Assembly: GCF_025642255.1 (NCBI RefSeq)
Contig: NZ_CP106759.1
Location: forward strand, 895,501-959,500
Reading direction: 5' to 3'
Length of the DNA stretch: 64,000 bases
Source: Stenotrophomonas maltophilia
GTDB lineage: Bacteria; Pseudomonadota; Gammaproteobacteria; Xanthomonadales; Xanthomonadaceae
Positions 43,961 to 55,067 of the stretch are shown in pieces. Under the pieces are notes generated by a model, which worked only from the letters and a program-made list of their open reading frames with translations, did no database searches and was not told the DNA's origin. How positions within the stretch are numbered: position 1 is the first letter of the stretch; each line of letters opens with the position of its first letter. The translations under genes were made by a program, and so were the position numbers.

Positions 43961-44026
43961 CAGGACGTTGAACTCGATCAGGGCAGGTGTGGGGTTACAG
44001 ACTGAATGGGGTCTACGGACTGTCGG

Positions 44027-45064
44027 TTAAACCACCCGGGCCCGCAACAGGTCATGAATGTTCAGGGCGCCGACGGCGCGGCCCTGGTCATCGACCACGA
44101 TCAGGCCGTTGATCTGCTGGGTTTCCATCTGGCGGGCGGCCTCCACCGCCAACTGGTCGGCTCCGATGGTGCGGGGGTTGCGCGTCATCACATCGGCGAT
44201 CTTTGCCGTGCGCACGTCCAGCGCACTGTCCAGTGCCCGGCGCAGGTCACCGTCAGTGAACAGGCCGATCAGCACGCCCTCGGCATCGACCACGGCGGTC
44301 ATGCCCAGGCGCTTGCGGCTCATCTCCACCAGGGCCTCGCTGAGGCTGGCGCCGGCATCGACCCTGGGCAGATCGGCACCGGTATGCATGACGTCGGTGA
44401 TATGCAGCAGCAGGCGACGGCCAAGGCTGCCGGCCGGATGCGAGCGGGCGAAATCGTCAGCGGTGAAGCCGCGCGCGTCCAGCAGGGCCACCGCCAGCGC
44501 GTCGCCCATCGCCAGCGAGGCGGTGGTGCTCGAGGTCGGAGCCAGCGCCAGCGGGCAGGCCTCGGCCGGCACGCTGACGTCCAGGTGAACGTCGGAGGCG
44601 GTCGCCAGGCTGGACTGCGGGCGGCCGGTCATGGAGATCAACACGTTGCCCTGGCGCTTGAGCACCGGCAGCAGCATCAGCACTTCGTCCGATTCGCCCG
44701 AATAGGACAGGGCCAGTACCACGTCGGCTTCGGTGATCATGCCCAGGTCGCCATGGCCGGCCTCGCCCGGGTGCACGTAGAACGCCGGGGTACCGGTGGA
44801 CGCCAGGGTTGCGGCGATCTTGCGCGCCACATGGCCTGACTTGCCCATGCCGGTGGCGACCACCCGCCCGCGGCTGCCCAGGATCACCTGGCAGGCCTTC
44901 TGGAACGGCTCGCCCAGGCGCTCGGCGACCGCCTGCAGTGCCTGCTGCTCGATCTCGAACACGCGGCGGCCGCTGGCCACCAGGGCGGCCGGCTCGACGG
45001 AACGGGGGGCGGGAGGGACTCGGCCATGCGGACGCCACGCAGCGGAAGTAGAATGAGGGTTCAT
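44027..45064 (-). CDS. kdsD: D-arabinose 5-phosphate isomerase
   Basis: 345 residues. Supplies arabinose-5-P for Kdo. It has an N-terminal SIS domain (VVATGMGKSGHVARKIAATLASTGTPAFYVHPGEAGHGDLGMI near 71-113, SGESDEV near 124-130), the KpsF/GutQ middle segment FARSHPAGSLGRRLL near 212-226, and two CBS domains in the C-terminal 120 residues (GLFTDGDLRRALDS, MTRNPRTIGADQLAVEAA). ATG 45064 lies 17 bases from the divergent bolA-type gene. The frame extends upstream across murA, but that part is a shadow of murA. Confidence 0.96.
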   Translation of the reverse strand: MNPHSTSAAWRPHGRVPPAPRSVEPAALVASGRRVFEIEQQALQAVAERLGEPFQKACQVILGSRGRVVATGMGKSGHVARKIAATLASTGTPAFYVHPGEAGHGDLGMITEADVVLALSYSGESDEVLMLLPVLKRQGNVLISMTGRPQSSLATASDVHLDVSVPAEACPLALAPTSSTTASLAMGDALAVALLDARGFTADDFARSHPAGSLGRRLLLHITDVMHTGADLPRVDAGASLSEALVEMSRKRLGMTAVVDAEGVLIGLFTDGDLRRALDSALDVRTAKIADVMTRNPRTIGADQLAVEAARQMETQQINGLIVVDDQGRAVGALNIHDLLRARVV

Positions 45065-45081
45065 TTTATTAGGAAAGCCCG

Positions 45082-46914
<1,833 letters not shown>

Positions 46915-46940
46915 AAAACGCCCGCGCAAGCGGGCGTTTT
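46915..46940 (+). terminator. Rho-independent terminator of ibaG-murA-EF-hand unit
   Basis: AAAACGCCCGC-GCAA-GCGGGCGTTTT begins right after the stop of the EF-hand gene: an 11-bp stem counting the A/T pairs, a GCAA tetraloop and a run of T. Confidence 0.92.
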
Positions 46941-46955
46941 CCTTGTGCGGGGCCC

Positions 46956-46995
46956 GGGGTCAGAGCCCATCCCCGAGGGGATGGGATCCGACCCC
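46956..46995. repeat. 40-bp inverted repeat, GGGGTCAGA type (second copy)
   Basis: GGGGTCAGAGCCCATCCCC, spacer GAG, then GGGGATGGGATCCGACCCC. The outer arms match the element at 21352-21391, but the inner stem differs (CCATCCCC against CCTTTGCC). Located between convergent transcription units, just before the DUF3108 gene ends. Confidence 0.75.
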
Positions 46996-47000
46996 GGCAC

Positions 47001-47684
47001 TCAGTTCATCGATCGGATGGTCAGGTCCAGCGCGTCGCGGCCGCTTTCCCGCTGCAGCATGCGCGCCGGCACCGGAAACTCCGGCACGATCCAGGCGATC
47101 AGCTCCTTGTTGCCATCGGCACGCGACACCTTGGTCGCCTCGTAGCTCTTGCCGCCCACGGTGATCGATTCCTTGCCGATCACACGGTAGGTCATGTTCT
47201 TGATCCGGCCCTCGTCGACCATGCGGTAGGTCAACGGCTTGCCGGCTGCCAGGTCGCGGGCGATGGCCAGATTGATCAGCAGCGCATCCATGTCGCCGGC
47301 CTTCAGGGCGATCGGTCCGGCGCGGTCCGGCTTGATGTCGCCGGTCCAGGTGGCCTGGTTGCTGGCCCAGTTGTAGTTGGCCTGCACGTTGCGCTTCTTC
47401 ACCAGCAGCGCCGAGCGGTCCTGGCTGCTGAGCGGACGCAGCTGGCCGCGCACTTCCTCGAACACGGTGCTCTGGCTCAGGTCGGCCAGCTGGTTTTTCA
47501 CCTGCAGGCTGTAGCGCCACTTGTTGCTGCCTTCACTGGCCAGCGTCATGGTGCCGTTGGCCTGCATGCCCATGTAGCTGGCCAGATAGTCGGCCTTGAA
47601 CGGCTCCAGGGCCATCGCCGGCAGGCTGGCCATCGACAGGGTGGCAGCGGCGATCCACGTCAGGGGGCGGGAGAGGGTGTTCAT
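47001..47684 (-). CDS. DUF3108 domain protein (first of two)
   Basis: 227 residues with a signal peptide (PLTWIAAATLSMASLPAMA), presumably periplasmic. DUF3108 features are FKADYLASYMGMQANGTMTLASEGSNKWRYSLQVKN near the start and MTYRVIGKESITVGGKSYEATKVSRADGNKELIAWIVPEFPVPARMLQRE in the second half. The family has no settled role; a sugar-binding or outer-membrane-linked beta-barrel-like fold has been suggested (inference). It lies two bases downstream of its paralogue at 47687-48499, so the two are probably one operon. Confidence 0.85.
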   Translation of the reverse strand: MNTLSRPLTWIAAATLSMASLPAMALEPFKADYLASYMGMQANGTMTLASEGSNKWRYSLQVKNQLADLSQSTVFEEVRGQLRPLSSQDRSALLVKKRNVQANYNWASNQATWTGDIKPDRAGPIALKAGDMDALLINLAIARDLAAGKPLTYRMVDEGRIKNMTYRVIGKESITVGGKSYEATKVSRADGNKELIAWIVPEFPVPARMLQRESGRDALDLTIRSMN

Positions 47685-47686
47685 GC

Positions 47687-48499
47687 TCAGACTCCTTGGT
47701 ATTCGATCAGGCGGAGATCGACGCGGTCTTCGCCATCTTCGCGTTGCAGGATGCGCACCGGGGTGGGGACACCGTTGGCGATCCAGAGAATGGTTTCGTT
47801 GTTGCCGCCGTTGCTGCGGTATACCCGCAGCGCGTTGTAGGACAGGTCGCCGACCTCGACGTTCTCGGTCTGCGGCGCGGCTTGGTAGTCGTGCTGGCGC
47901 ACCTTGCCCATGTCGACGTAGCGGTAGTGCATGGCCACGCCCGGGCGGGCATCACGCATGATCGCCAGGTTGATCAGCAGGGCGCTCTGATCGCCGGCCT
48001 GCAGCGGAATGGGCTGCGCGCGATCCTTTTTCACATCGCCGGTCCACTGCGCGGTGCCGGCCTGCCAGTTATAGGTGCCGACGGCCTTCTTGCCCAGGAA
48101 CAGGCCCTTGCGCACCGTGCTCTGGCTCAGCGGCGCATAGACGCCGCCGCGCTCCTCGAACACCGTGCTCTGCTCGATGTTCAGGCCGAGCACGCTGGCA
48201 AAGCCGCGGCGGCCCACCACCTGCATGTCCACCCGCCACTGGTTGCCGCCGGTATGGGTGACCTGCATGGTGGCATCGCCGGCTTCCTTGCCCTTGTAGA
48301 AGGCCTGGTAGGTAGCGGTGAACGGTTGCAGCGGCGGCGGTTCCCAGGCCAGCGCGGGCAGCATGGGCACGGCCGGTGCGGCTGGGGCCTGCGACGGAGC
48401 TGCCGGGTCGGCAGAGGGCTGTGCCTGGCCCCAGCCGACGCCAGGCAACACGGCAAGCGACAACAGCAGGGGCGTGCACAGCAGCGTCGTGGTCTTCAT
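47687..48499 (-). CDS. DUF3108 domain protein (second of two)
   Basis: 270 residues with a signal peptide ending near residue 26 (GVGWGQA) and a Pro/Ala-rich linker near 29-55. The DUF3108 domain (FTATYQAFYKGKEAGDATMQVTHTGGNQWRVDMQVVGRRG) is followed by LRVYRSNGGNNETILWIANGVPTPVRILQREDGED, clearly parallel to the neighbour. About one third of positions appear shared by eye. The ATG at 48499 has GGGG-type ribosome-site bases nearby. Tandem paralogues suggest duplication or a two-part periplasmic unit. Confidence 0.85.
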   Translation of the reverse strand: MKTTTLLCTPLLLSLAVLPGVGWGQAQPSADPAAPSQAPAAPAVPMLPALAWEPPPLQPFTATYQAFYKGKEAGDATMQVTHTGGNQWRVDMQVVGRRGFASVLGLNIEQSTVFEERGGVYAPLSQSTVRKGLFLGKKAVGTYNWQAGTAQWTGDVKKDRAQPIPLQAGDQSALLINLAIMRDARPGVAMHYRYVDMGKVRQHDYQAAPQTENVEVGDLSYNALRVYRSNGGNNETILWIANGVPTPVRILQREDGEDRVDLRLIEYQGV

Positions 48500-48566
48500 G
48501 GGGGACAGGGGCCGCAGGAGTGGGGCAGGATGCCAGCCCCGCAGTCAGCGGGGCGTGTGCAGAACG

Positions 48567-49235
48567 TTATCGGTTCAGGTTTCCGGCGGAATCTAGGGCC
48601 AGCGGCCTAAACAGGGGGTGACCGTCGAAGATCGCCTGTCCCTCCCGTTCAGCCAGCCGGCCATCGCACAGCAGCTGCAGGCTGGCGATCAGCAGCGGGT
48701 GTTCCACTGCCAGCACGCGCTCGGCAAGGCTCTGTGCGTCGTCGCCCGCCAGCACCGGCACGCGCGCCTGCGCAAGCACCGTACCCGCGTCGAGCTCCGG
48801 CACCACCAGATGCACGCTTGCGCCATGCTCGGCATCGCCGGCTTCCAGCGCCCGGGCGTGCGTATGCAGGCCCTTGTACAGCGGCAGCAGCGACGGGTGG
48901 ATGTTGACCAGGCGACCGTTGAAGCGCTGCACGAAGCCAGCGCCGAGAATGCGCATGTAGCCGGCGCAGACGATCCAGTCCGGAGCGGAGGCGGCAACCG
49001 CGTCGCCCAGCGCCAGCTCGTAGGCGGCACGATCGCTGAATTCCTTCGGTGCATGCGCCCAGCGCCGGGAAGGATCGACCCGCTGCAGGGCCGCGGCATC
49101 GGGGCGGTCGGAGAACACGCCCACCACGTCGGCCGGCAGGCGGCCCGACGCGATGGCATCCAGGATGGCCTGCAGGTTGCTGCCGCGCCCGGAGGCGAGC
49201 ACGGCGATGCGGCGGGGTGCGTTCATTACCGGCAA
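48567..49235 (-). CDS. purN: Phosphoribosylglycinamide formyltransferase
   Basis: 222 residues. Third step of purine synthesis, using 10-formyl-THF. The GART fold is seen in IAVLASGRGSNLQAILDAIASGRLPADVVGVFSDRPDAAAL near 9-49 and GYMRILGAGFVQRFNGRLVNIHPSLLPLYKGLHTHARALEAGDAEHGASVHLVVPELDAG near 91-150. The formyl-transfer Asn is in NIHPSLLP, and catalytic His and Asp follow. It is in a purN / membrane protein / purM unit. Confidence 0.96.
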   Translation of the reverse strand: MPVMNAPRRIAVLASGRGSNLQAILDAIASGRLPADVVGVFSDRPDAAALQRVDPSRRWAHAPKEFSDRAAYELALGDAVAASAPDWIVCAGYMRILGAGFVQRFNGRLVNIHPSLLPLYKGLHTHARALEAGDAEHGASVHLVVPELDAGTVLAQARVPVLAGDDAQSLAERVLAVEHPLLIASLQLLCDGRLAEREGQAIFDGHPLFRPLALDSAGNLNR

Positions 49236-49245
49236 CCCAGGCGGC

Positions 49246-49734
49246 TCAAATGCTTGCCGACGGAGTGTCGAACACGGCTTTCACCTGGGGGCGTAGCAGG
49301 GCGATCAGGGTGAACACCCCCAGCACCGTGCCCACCGGGGTGAACAGGCAGGACAGGCCCGCGACCACCAGGCACAGCACGTAACGGCGGCGCTGCGCCA
49401 GGCAGCGCCCGGCGTAGGCGACGAAGGCGCCCAGGGTGACGCCGCCCACCACGATCACGCTGCCGATGATGGTGAACATCCAGCCGAACATCCGCTGCTC
49501 GGCGGGCGATGAGGGCTGCCCCTCCGAGCTCAGCGGCAATGCCCCGGTCAGGGCGCTCACGCCCAGCACGATGTGGATGATGAAGATCAGCGAGAACAGT
49601 GCGATGAGCGCACCAACCACGTAGTGGCCGATGGACAGCGCCCGCAGATGGCTGGCGTCCTGCGGGCCGAATACGGGTGCCGTCAGCAGCGGCGGCGGCA
49701 CCGGGTTCGAGGGGGATGGGGGCATTGCGTCCAT
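49246..49734 (-). CDS. Hypothetical inner-membrane protein between purN and purM
   Basis: 162 residues with a Pro-rich N-terminal tail (DAMPPSPSNPVPPPLLT) and about four helices (VVGALIALFSLIFIIHIVLGVSAL near 36-59, MFGWMFTIIGSVIVVGGVTLGAFVAYAG near 82-109, and VLCLVVAGLSCLFTPVGTVLGVFTLIAL near 118-145). No family recognised. It sits between purM and purN with 10- and 19-base gaps, so it is co-transcribed with purine genes without an evident functional link. Confidence 0.75.
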   Translation of the reverse strand: MDAMPPSPSNPVPPPLLTAPVFGPQDASHLRALSIGHYVVGALIALFSLIFIIHIVLGVSALTGALPLSSEGQPSSPAEQRMFGWMFTIIGSVIVVGGVTLGAFVAYAGRCLAQRRRYVLCLVVAGLSCLFTPVGTVLGVFTLIALLRPQVKAVFDTPSASI

Positions 49735-49753
49735 GCGGGCTCCTCTGCAGGGG

Positions 49754-50812
49754 TCAGGCGATGCGGACGCGCTCGGCGCCTTCGGTGGTGACGACCTGGC
49801 CGATGGTCCAGTGATCCAGGCCCTGGGCCGTGACCGCGGCGGACACCGCCTCGACCTGGTCCGGCGCGACGATCAGCACGAAGCCGATGCCGCAGTTGAA
49901 GGTGCGCCACATTTCGCTGTCGGCGACCGCGCCTTCCTTCTGCAGCCACTGGAACACCGGCGGCAGCGTCCACGAGGCCGCCTGGATGTCCAGGCCGAGG
50001 CCGTCCGGGACCACCCGGATGATGTTCTCGGTCAGTCCGCCACCGGTGATGTGGGCCATGCCATGGATGGCATCGCCGTGCGACTTCAGCAGCGACAGGA
50101 TCGGCTTGACGTACAACCGGGTCGGTGCCATCAGCGCGTCGACCAGCTTCACGCCGCCTTCCAGCTCAAGATCGGCCGGACGCCCGGCGCGGTCGTAGAT
50201 GCGGCGGACCAGCGAGTAGCCGTTGGAGTGCGGGCCGGACGAGGCGATGCCGATCAGCACATCGCCGGCCGCCACGCTGGCGCCATCCTTCAGTTCGCTC
50301 TTTTCCACCGCGGCCACGGTGAAGCCGGCCAGATCGTACTCGCCCGGGGCATACATGTCGGGCATTTCAGCGGTCTCGCCGCCGATCAGTGCGCAGCCGG
50401 CCTCGGTGCAGCCGTTGGCGATGCCGCCCACGACCGCCGCGGCGGTATCCACGTCCAGCTTGCCGGTGGCGAAGTAGTCCAGGAAGAACAGCGGCTCGGC
50501 GCCCTGCACCAGCACGTCGTTCACGCACATCGCGACCAGATCGATGCCGATCGTATCGTGGCGGTTCAGCTGGTGGGCCAGCTTCAGCTTGGTGCCGACA
50601 CCGTCGGTACCCGACACCAGCACCGGTTCGCGGTACTTGTTGGACAGGTCGAACAGGGCGCCGAAACCGCCCAGGCCGCCCATCACTTCCGGACGGAAGC
50701 TGCGCTTGACCAGGGGCTTGATCCGCTCGACCAGCTCGTTGCCGGCGTCGATGTCGACGCCCGCGTCACGGTAGGTGAGGGGGGAGGGGGCGGAAGACGG
50801 GGTGTTGGTCAC
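49754..50812 (-). CDS. purM: Phosphoribosylformylglycinamidine cyclo-ligase
   Basis: 352 residues from GTG 50812 ([24 protein letters not shown]). Earlier in-frame starts would extend upstream over the DUF2066 promoter region. PurM converts FGAM to AIR. Family segments are [16 protein letters not shown] near 65-80, [29 protein letters not shown] near 91-119, [30 protein letters not shown] near 136-165, and [18 protein letters not shown] near 245-262. purM-purN clustering is standard. Divergent from the DUF2066 gene by 100 bases. Confidence 0.95.
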   Translation of the reverse strand: MTNTPSSAPSPLTYRDAGVDIDAGNELVERIKPLVKRSFRPEVMGGLGGFGALFDLSNKYREPVLVSGTDGVGTKLKLAHQLNRHDTIGIDLVAMCVNDVLVQGAEPLFFLDYFATGKLDVDTAAAVVGGIANGCTEAGCALIGGETAEMPDMYAPGEYDLAGFTVAAVEKSELKDGASVAAGDVLIGIASSGPHSNGYSLVRRIYDRAGRPADLELEGGVKLVDALMAPTRLYVKPILSLLKSHGDAIHGMAHITGGGLTENIIRVVPDGLGLDIQAASWTLPPVFQWLQKEGAVADSEMWRTFNCGIGFVLIVAPDQVEAVSAAVTAQGLDHWTIGQVVTTEGAERVRIA

Positions 50813-50912
50813 GGGCGTCGGCGCTGGCAGGGGTTGAACGGGCGATTTTAACAGGCCGCATTGGCGCACAGGCCGTATTCGGGCAACAATTCCCCCCGGA
50901 TACGTCGAGCCA

Positions 50913-52052
50913 ATGGATGTCCTGATGCGCCGCAGCCTGATTCTCACCCTGCTTCTTGCGTTGAGCCTGCCGGTGGCCACGATGGCCCAGAGCGGCCTGC
51001 GCACCGAGGGGGATGTCGCCACCGCCAGTGGGGCCTACGAGGCCGAAGTGCCGGTCAACAGCCAGGCCGAGGCCGACCGCAATGGCGGGCTGGCACGCGC
51101 CCTGAGCGTAGTGCTGGGCAAGCTGTCGGGCGACCGCAGCGTGATGTCCCGGCCCGGCGTGGTGCAGGCCCTGCGCAATGCCAAGGATTACGTGGCCAGC
51201 TACGACTACAAGCAGGACCAGAGCGTCAGCGCCAGCGGTGCGCCCAGTTTCCGCACCCTGCTGGTGGCCCGTTTCCGCGAGGATGACGTCGATTCGCTGG
51301 TCGCCGCGCTGGGCCTGCCGCTGTGGCCGCAGCCCCGACCGAAGCCGGTGCTGTGGCTGGCCGTCGATGACGGCAGCGGCCCGCGCCTGGTCAGCGTGCA
51401 GCAGGCCAATGCCGCGCGCCCGCTGCTGAACCGCGCCATCGAGCGCGGCTACAAGCTGGGCCTGCCCAGTGGGGGCGCTGCCGAACAGGCGCTGGCCGGT
51501 GCCATCTGGCGCCAGGACAGCGCCGCCGTGGCCCGGGCCTCTTCGCGCTACTCGCCGCCGATGCAGCTGATCGGCAAGCTCTACCGTGCCAATGGCGGCT
51601 GGCAGGCGGACTGGGTGTTCGTCGACGATGGCCGTGAACTGAACAGATGGACCAGCAAGGACGCCAACGCCATGCGCGCGATGGCCGCGGGCGCCGATGG
51701 GGCGGCCGACGCGCTGGTCAAGCGTTATGCCAAGGCAGGTGTAGCCACCGGCCAGGCGGGCAGCTACCGGGTGGTGGTCACCGGCATCAACAGTGCCGAT
51801 GACTACCTGCGACTGGCCGCAGGCCTGCGCGACGTGCCGGTGGTGCGCAATGTCACTCCGCTGCACGCCAGCGCGGGCCGGCTGGAGCTGACCGTGGAAA
51901 TGACCACCGGCCTGGCCGGCTTCAACCGCATGCTGGGTGACAGCGGCGTGCTGGTTCCGAACGCCCCGCTGCCTGCCCTTCCGACACCGATCGATGACAC
52001 CACCGGCGTGCCGGTGCAGGCGCCGGTCAGCAACGAGTACCGACTGCGATGA
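50913..52052 (+). CDS. DUF2066 domain protein
   Basis: 379 residues. Signal peptide near the start ([18 protein letters not shown]), so exported. A second in-frame ATG at 50925 is possible. The DUF2066 part covers most of the protein ([52 protein letters not shown] near 28-79; [21 protein letters not shown] near 136-156). The C-terminal tail is Pro-rich. Family members are of unknown role in gammaproteobacteria. The stop overlaps the start of the PerM-type gene by 4 bases, and Hda follows: DUF2066-PerM-hda is a recurrent order. Confidence 0.85.
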   Translation: MDVLMRRSLILTLLLALSLPVATMAQSGLRTEGDVATASGAYEAEVPVNSQAEADRNGGLARALSVVLGKLSGDRSVMSRPGVVQALRNAKDYVASYDYKQDQSVSASGAPSFRTLLVARFREDDVDSLVAALGLPLWPQPRPKPVLWLAVDDGSGPRLVSVQQANAARPLLNRAIERGYKLGLPSGGAAEQALAGAIWRQDSAAVARASSRYSPPMQLIGKLYRANGGWQADWVFVDDGRELNRWTSKDANAMRAMAAGADGAADALVKRYAKAGVATGQAGSYRVVVTGINSADDYLRLAAGLRDVPVVRNVTPLHASAGRLELTVEMTTGLAGFNRMLGDSGVLVPNAPLPALPTPIDDTTGVPVQAPVSNEYRLR

Positions 52053-53221
52053 CCCTGACGCCGGAAGCTGAAATCGCGCAGTTCCTGCGCCGGGTCAAAT
52101 ACATCCTGCTTGCCGGCCTGATCGGCTGGATCGTGTGGCTGCTGGCGCCGATCCTGACGCCGTTCGTGCTGGCGCTGGCGCTGGCCTGGCTGGGTGATCC
52201 GCTGGTGGACCGCATCGAGGCCACCGGGCGCTCGCGCATGACCGGCGTGGTGCTGGTGTTCGTGGCCATGGTGCTGGTGATCGTCGCCGCGCTGCTGGTG
52301 CTGGTGCCGATGATCGAAAAGCAGATCACCACCCTGGTGGCGGCCGTGCCGCAGGCGCAGGCCTGGCTGATGCAGACCGGCATTCCGTGGTTCGAGCAGA
52401 AGACCGGCCTGGAGGTGATGCAGTGGCTGGACCCGGATCGCCTGATCGAATGGGTGCGCAGCCATTGGCAGCAGGCGGGCGGCTTCGCCAAGACCTTCAT
52501 GGGATATGTCTCGCGCTCGGGCTTCACGATGGTGACCTGGGTGGTCAACATCCTGCTGCTGCCGATCCTGGCGTTCTACTTCCTGCGCGACTGGGACAAG
52601 CTGGTGGAGCGGGTCGCCTCGGTCATTCCGCGCAACCACATCGGCACCATCACGGCGCTGGCGCGCGAATCCAACGAGGTGCTGGGCGCCTTCATCCGCG
52701 GCCAGTTCCTGGTGATGCTGGCGCTGGGCGTGATCTATGCGGGCGGCCTGTCGCTGGTGGGGCTGAAGCTGGGGCTGCTGATCGGCATGATCGCGGGCCT
52801 GATCAGCTTCATTCCGTACCTGGGCGCGACCACCGGCATCCTGATGGCGATCATCGCCGCGCTGGTGCAGGCGCAGGGCTTCGACCTGAAACTGCTGATA
52901 CTGGTCGGCGTGGTGTTCACGGTCGGCCAGTTGCTGGAGAGTTATGTACTGACGCCGCGCATCGTCGGCGACAAGATCGGCCTGCATCCGGTGGCGGTGA
53001 TCTTCGCGGTGATGGCAGGCGGCCAGCTGTTCGGCTTCCTCGGCATGCTGCTGGCGCTGCCGGTGGCTGCCGTGTCCAACGTGCTGCTGCGCTATGCGCA
53101 CCAGCGCTATCGGCAGAGCGATCTTTACGCGGGTGAGAAATCGGCGATCGTGCTTGACGGTGTGGTCGAGCCGCCCCACATCATCCTCGACACGAACGAC
53201 AAGGGCCCCGACCTGAAGTGA
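52049..53221 (+). CDS. AI-2E family transporter / PerM-type permease
   Basis: 390 residues, about eight helices in the PerM/AI-2E_transport fold. An N-terminal helix pair (YILLAGLIGWIVWLLAPILTPFVLALALAWL near 14-44) and the core GALSLIGMIAGLISFIPYLGATTG-type helix (about 235-258, read as LGLLIGMIAGLISFIPYLGATTG) are visible, and the C-terminal LFGFLGMLLALPVAAVSNVLLRYAHQRYRQSDLYA is family-typical. Substrate varies by member; it cannot be named. The stop overlaps the hda start. Confidence 0.9.
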   Translation: MTLTPEAEIAQFLRRVKYILLAGLIGWIVWLLAPILTPFVLALALAWLGDPLVDRIEATGRSRMTGVVLVFVAMVLVIVAALLVLVPMIEKQITTLVAAVPQAQAWLMQTGIPWFEQKTGLEVMQWLDPDRLIEWVRSHWQQAGGFAKTFMGYVSRSGFTMVTWVVNILLLPILAFYFLRDWDKLVERVASVIPRNHIGTITALARESNEVLGAFIRGQFLVMLALGVIYAGGLSLVGLKLGLLIGMIAGLISFIPYLGATTGILMAIIAALVQAQGFDLKLLILVGVVFTVGQLLESYVLTPRIVGDKIGLHPVAVIFAVMAGGQLFGFLGMLLALPVAAVSNVLLRYAHQRYRQSDLYAGEKSAIVLDGVVEPPHIILDTNDKGPDLK

Positions 53222-53928
53222 TGGGTGTGCCGCAATTGCCGCTGGCCCTGCACTACCCGCGGGACCAGCGCCTGGAGACCTTCATCGGCGCACCGGATGG
53301 TGCGCTGGCGCAGCTGCGCGCGATCGCGGTCGGTGCCAGCCACGACTGGGTCTACCTGGAAGGCGCGGCAGGCACGGGCAAGACGCATCAGGCGCTGGCG
53401 ATGTGTTCCAGCGCCGAGCAGGCCGGGCGGCTGCCGACCTATGTGCCGCTGGCCAGTGCGGCCGGCCGTGTGCGGGCAGCGCTGGAGGGGCTGGAGGCGC
53501 GCGAGCTGGTCGCGCTGGACGGACTGGACGAGATTGCCGGCAACCGTGAGGACGAGATTGCCCTGTTCGATTTCCATAACCGTGCGCGCGCTGCCGGCGT
53601 GACCGTGCTCTACACGGCGCAGAAGGCGCCGGGCGAACTCGGACTGGTGCTGCCGGACCTGCGCTCGCGGCTGGGCCAGTGCGTGCGGGTGCTGCTGCAG
53701 CCGCTGGACGAGGAAGGACGCGCGGCGGTGCTGCGCGAGCGCGCGCTGCGACGGGGGCTGGCCATCGACGAGGCCGCGATCGAGTGGCTGCTGTCGCACA
53801 CCGGGCGCGAGCTGGGCGGGCTGATCACGCTGCTGGACTGGCTGGACCGCGAATCGCTGGCGGCCAAGCGTCGGATCACCGTGCCGTTCCTGCGCCAGGT
53901 GCTGGAAGAAGGCCGCCCTCGCTACTGA
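53221..53928 (+). CDS. hda: DnaA regulatory inactivator Hda
   Basis: ATG 53221 is chosen; GTG 53218 is one codon earlier. 235 residues, the short DnaA-like AAA+ protein that acts with the beta clamp to hydrolyse DnaA-bound ATP after initiation. The N-terminal clamp-binding motif is PQLPLALHY near residues 4-12. The modified P-loop is LEGAAGTGKTHQALAM near 44-59. LVALDGLDEIAGNREDEIALFDFHN is the Walker B region, and RALRRGLAIDEAAIEWLLSHTGREL is sensor II. It is overlapped by the PerM-type gene. Confidence 0.93.
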   Translation: MGVPQLPLALHYPRDQRLETFIGAPDGALAQLRAIAVGASHDWVYLEGAAGTGKTHQALAMCSSAEQAGRLPTYVPLASAAGRVRAALEGLEARELVALDGLDEIAGNREDEIALFDFHNRARAAGVTVLYTAQKAPGELGLVLPDLRSRLGQCVRVLLQPLDEEGRAAVLRERALRRGLAIDEAAIEWLLSHTGRELGGLITLLDWLDRESLAAKRRITVPFLRQVLEEGRPRY

Positions 53929-54026
53929 GGTTGGGGTTTGTTTTGCAGGGCTGCCGCCCTGCACCCGCCGAAGCCAGTGCCGAAGCCGGAGCAACGTCAA
54001 CGTCAAACGCTGGCTTCCTCAGGGGA

Positions 54027-54128
54027 GGCGGGGTGGCTCAGGTTGCGGGGGACGGCGCAAGTACGTCCATGTAGCCTCGGTCGCGCCATCCATGGCGCTC
54101 ACGCCCCCGCAACCTGAGCCACCCCGCC
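54027..54128. repeat. Long inverted repeat with 25-bp perfect arms
   Basis: The arms at 54027-54051 and 54104-54128 are exact reverse complements over 25 bp (left arm begins GGCGGGGTGGCTCAGG). The 52-base loop contains a second perfect 7-bp hairpin GCGCCAT-CC-ATGGCGC (54083-54098). It lies in the 430-base gap between hda and the convergent murU. The rest of the gap has another hairpin, GCAGGGC-TGCC-GCCCTGC near 53946, but no gene. Probably a dispersed repeat or a large two-way terminator. Confidence 0.8.
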
Positions 54129-54181
54129 TTCGACAGGTTCCCGCAATCTGCCGGGATTGCGTACTGCACTGCTGTTGGTGG

Positions 54182-54230
54182 GTGTCGACCTTGGTCGACA
54201 CGGTAGAGCCACGCTACGCGTGGATGCGCT
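54182..54230. repeat. REP/SMAG-type hairpin pair
   Basis: GTGTCGACC-TT-GGTCGACAC (54182-54201) is followed at once by GTAGAGCCACGC-TAC-GCGTGG (from 54203), which carries a GTAG foot. Two repeat units in direct succession upstream of the murU 3' end. Confidence 0.65.
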
Positions 54231-54356
54231 TTCGCTTCGTGAGCGAAGCAACCTGCTTCTGCTTTTCTTTACTCTCTTCCGTGGCTGGACGCGCACGGAA
54301 ACTGTCAGCCGCCCGGCCAGGCACGGCTTTGATTGGAGCGACCAACCACGAGGGGC

Positions 54357-55067
54357 TCAGCCGTTCGCGGCCAACTCAACATCCAGCGCGCGCAGGCGAT
54401 CCACCGTGCCGACGTCGGTCCAGCGCCCGCGATGGTGCTGCCCCGTCATCAACCCCTGCGCCATGAAGTGCTTCTGCAGTGGCACCACCGAGAACTTCGG
54501 CGGCAGCCGCTCGCTGCCCGGCGCATCACCAATCACCGTGCGCCAGTCGGCCACGATTGAAGGGCGGTACACGCCGATGCCGGCATAGGTCAGGCACGGT
54601 CCTTCGCGGTCATGGTGCAGCAGGCCCTGTGTGTCCAGCCGGTAATCACCGTGCGGATGCTGCGTGGGGTTGTCGACCAGCACCAGATGCGCCTGGCCCC
54701 GCGGCTCGCGCGGTAGTGTGGCGAAATCGAAATCGGTCCAGATGTCGCCGTTGACCACCAGGAACGGATCCTCACCCAGTGCCGGCAGAGCATTGAGAAT
54801 GCCTCCGCCGGTCTCCAGCGGGGTATCGCCTTCATGCATGAAGTGCAGGCGCACACCCCATCGGCTGCCATCGCCGAGCATCGCCGGGAATTGTTCCGCC
54901 AGCCACGCGGTATTGACCACGATATCGCGCACGCCGCAGGCGGCCAGGCGCTCCAGGTGCCAGACGATCAGCGGCTTGCCGGCCACTGCGAGCAGCGGCT
55001 TGGGTGTGTGCAGGGTCAGCGGGCGCATACGCTCGCCCAGACCGGCGGCGAAGATCAGCGCCTTCAT
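54357..55067 (-). CDS. murU: N-acetylmuramate alpha-1-phosphate uridylyltransferase
   Basis: 236 residues of the nucleotidyltransferase (GT-A) fold. N-terminal IFAAGLGERMRPLTLHTPKPLLAVAGKPLI near 5-34, the metal-binding VVNGDIWTDFDF near 103-114, and the C-terminal DVGTVDRLRALDVEL. With the kinase at 55064-56089 it forms the amgK-murU peptidoglycan recycling bypass of pseudomonads and xanthomonads. That route turns recovered MurNAc into UDP-MurNAc and lowers sensitivity to fosfomycin. It overlaps amgK by 4 bases. Confidence 0.9.
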   Translation of the reverse strand: MKALIFAAGLGERMRPLTLHTPKPLLAVAGKPLIVWHLERLAACGVRDIVVNTAWLAEQFPAMLGDGSRWGVRLHFMHEGDTPLETGGGILNALPALGEDPFLVVNGDIWTDFDFATLPREPRGQAHLVLVDNPTQHPHGDYRLDTQGLLHHDREGPCLTYAGIGVYRPSIVADWRTVIGDAPGSERLPPKFSVVPLQKHFMAQGLMTGQHHRGRWTDVGTVDRLRALDVELAANG

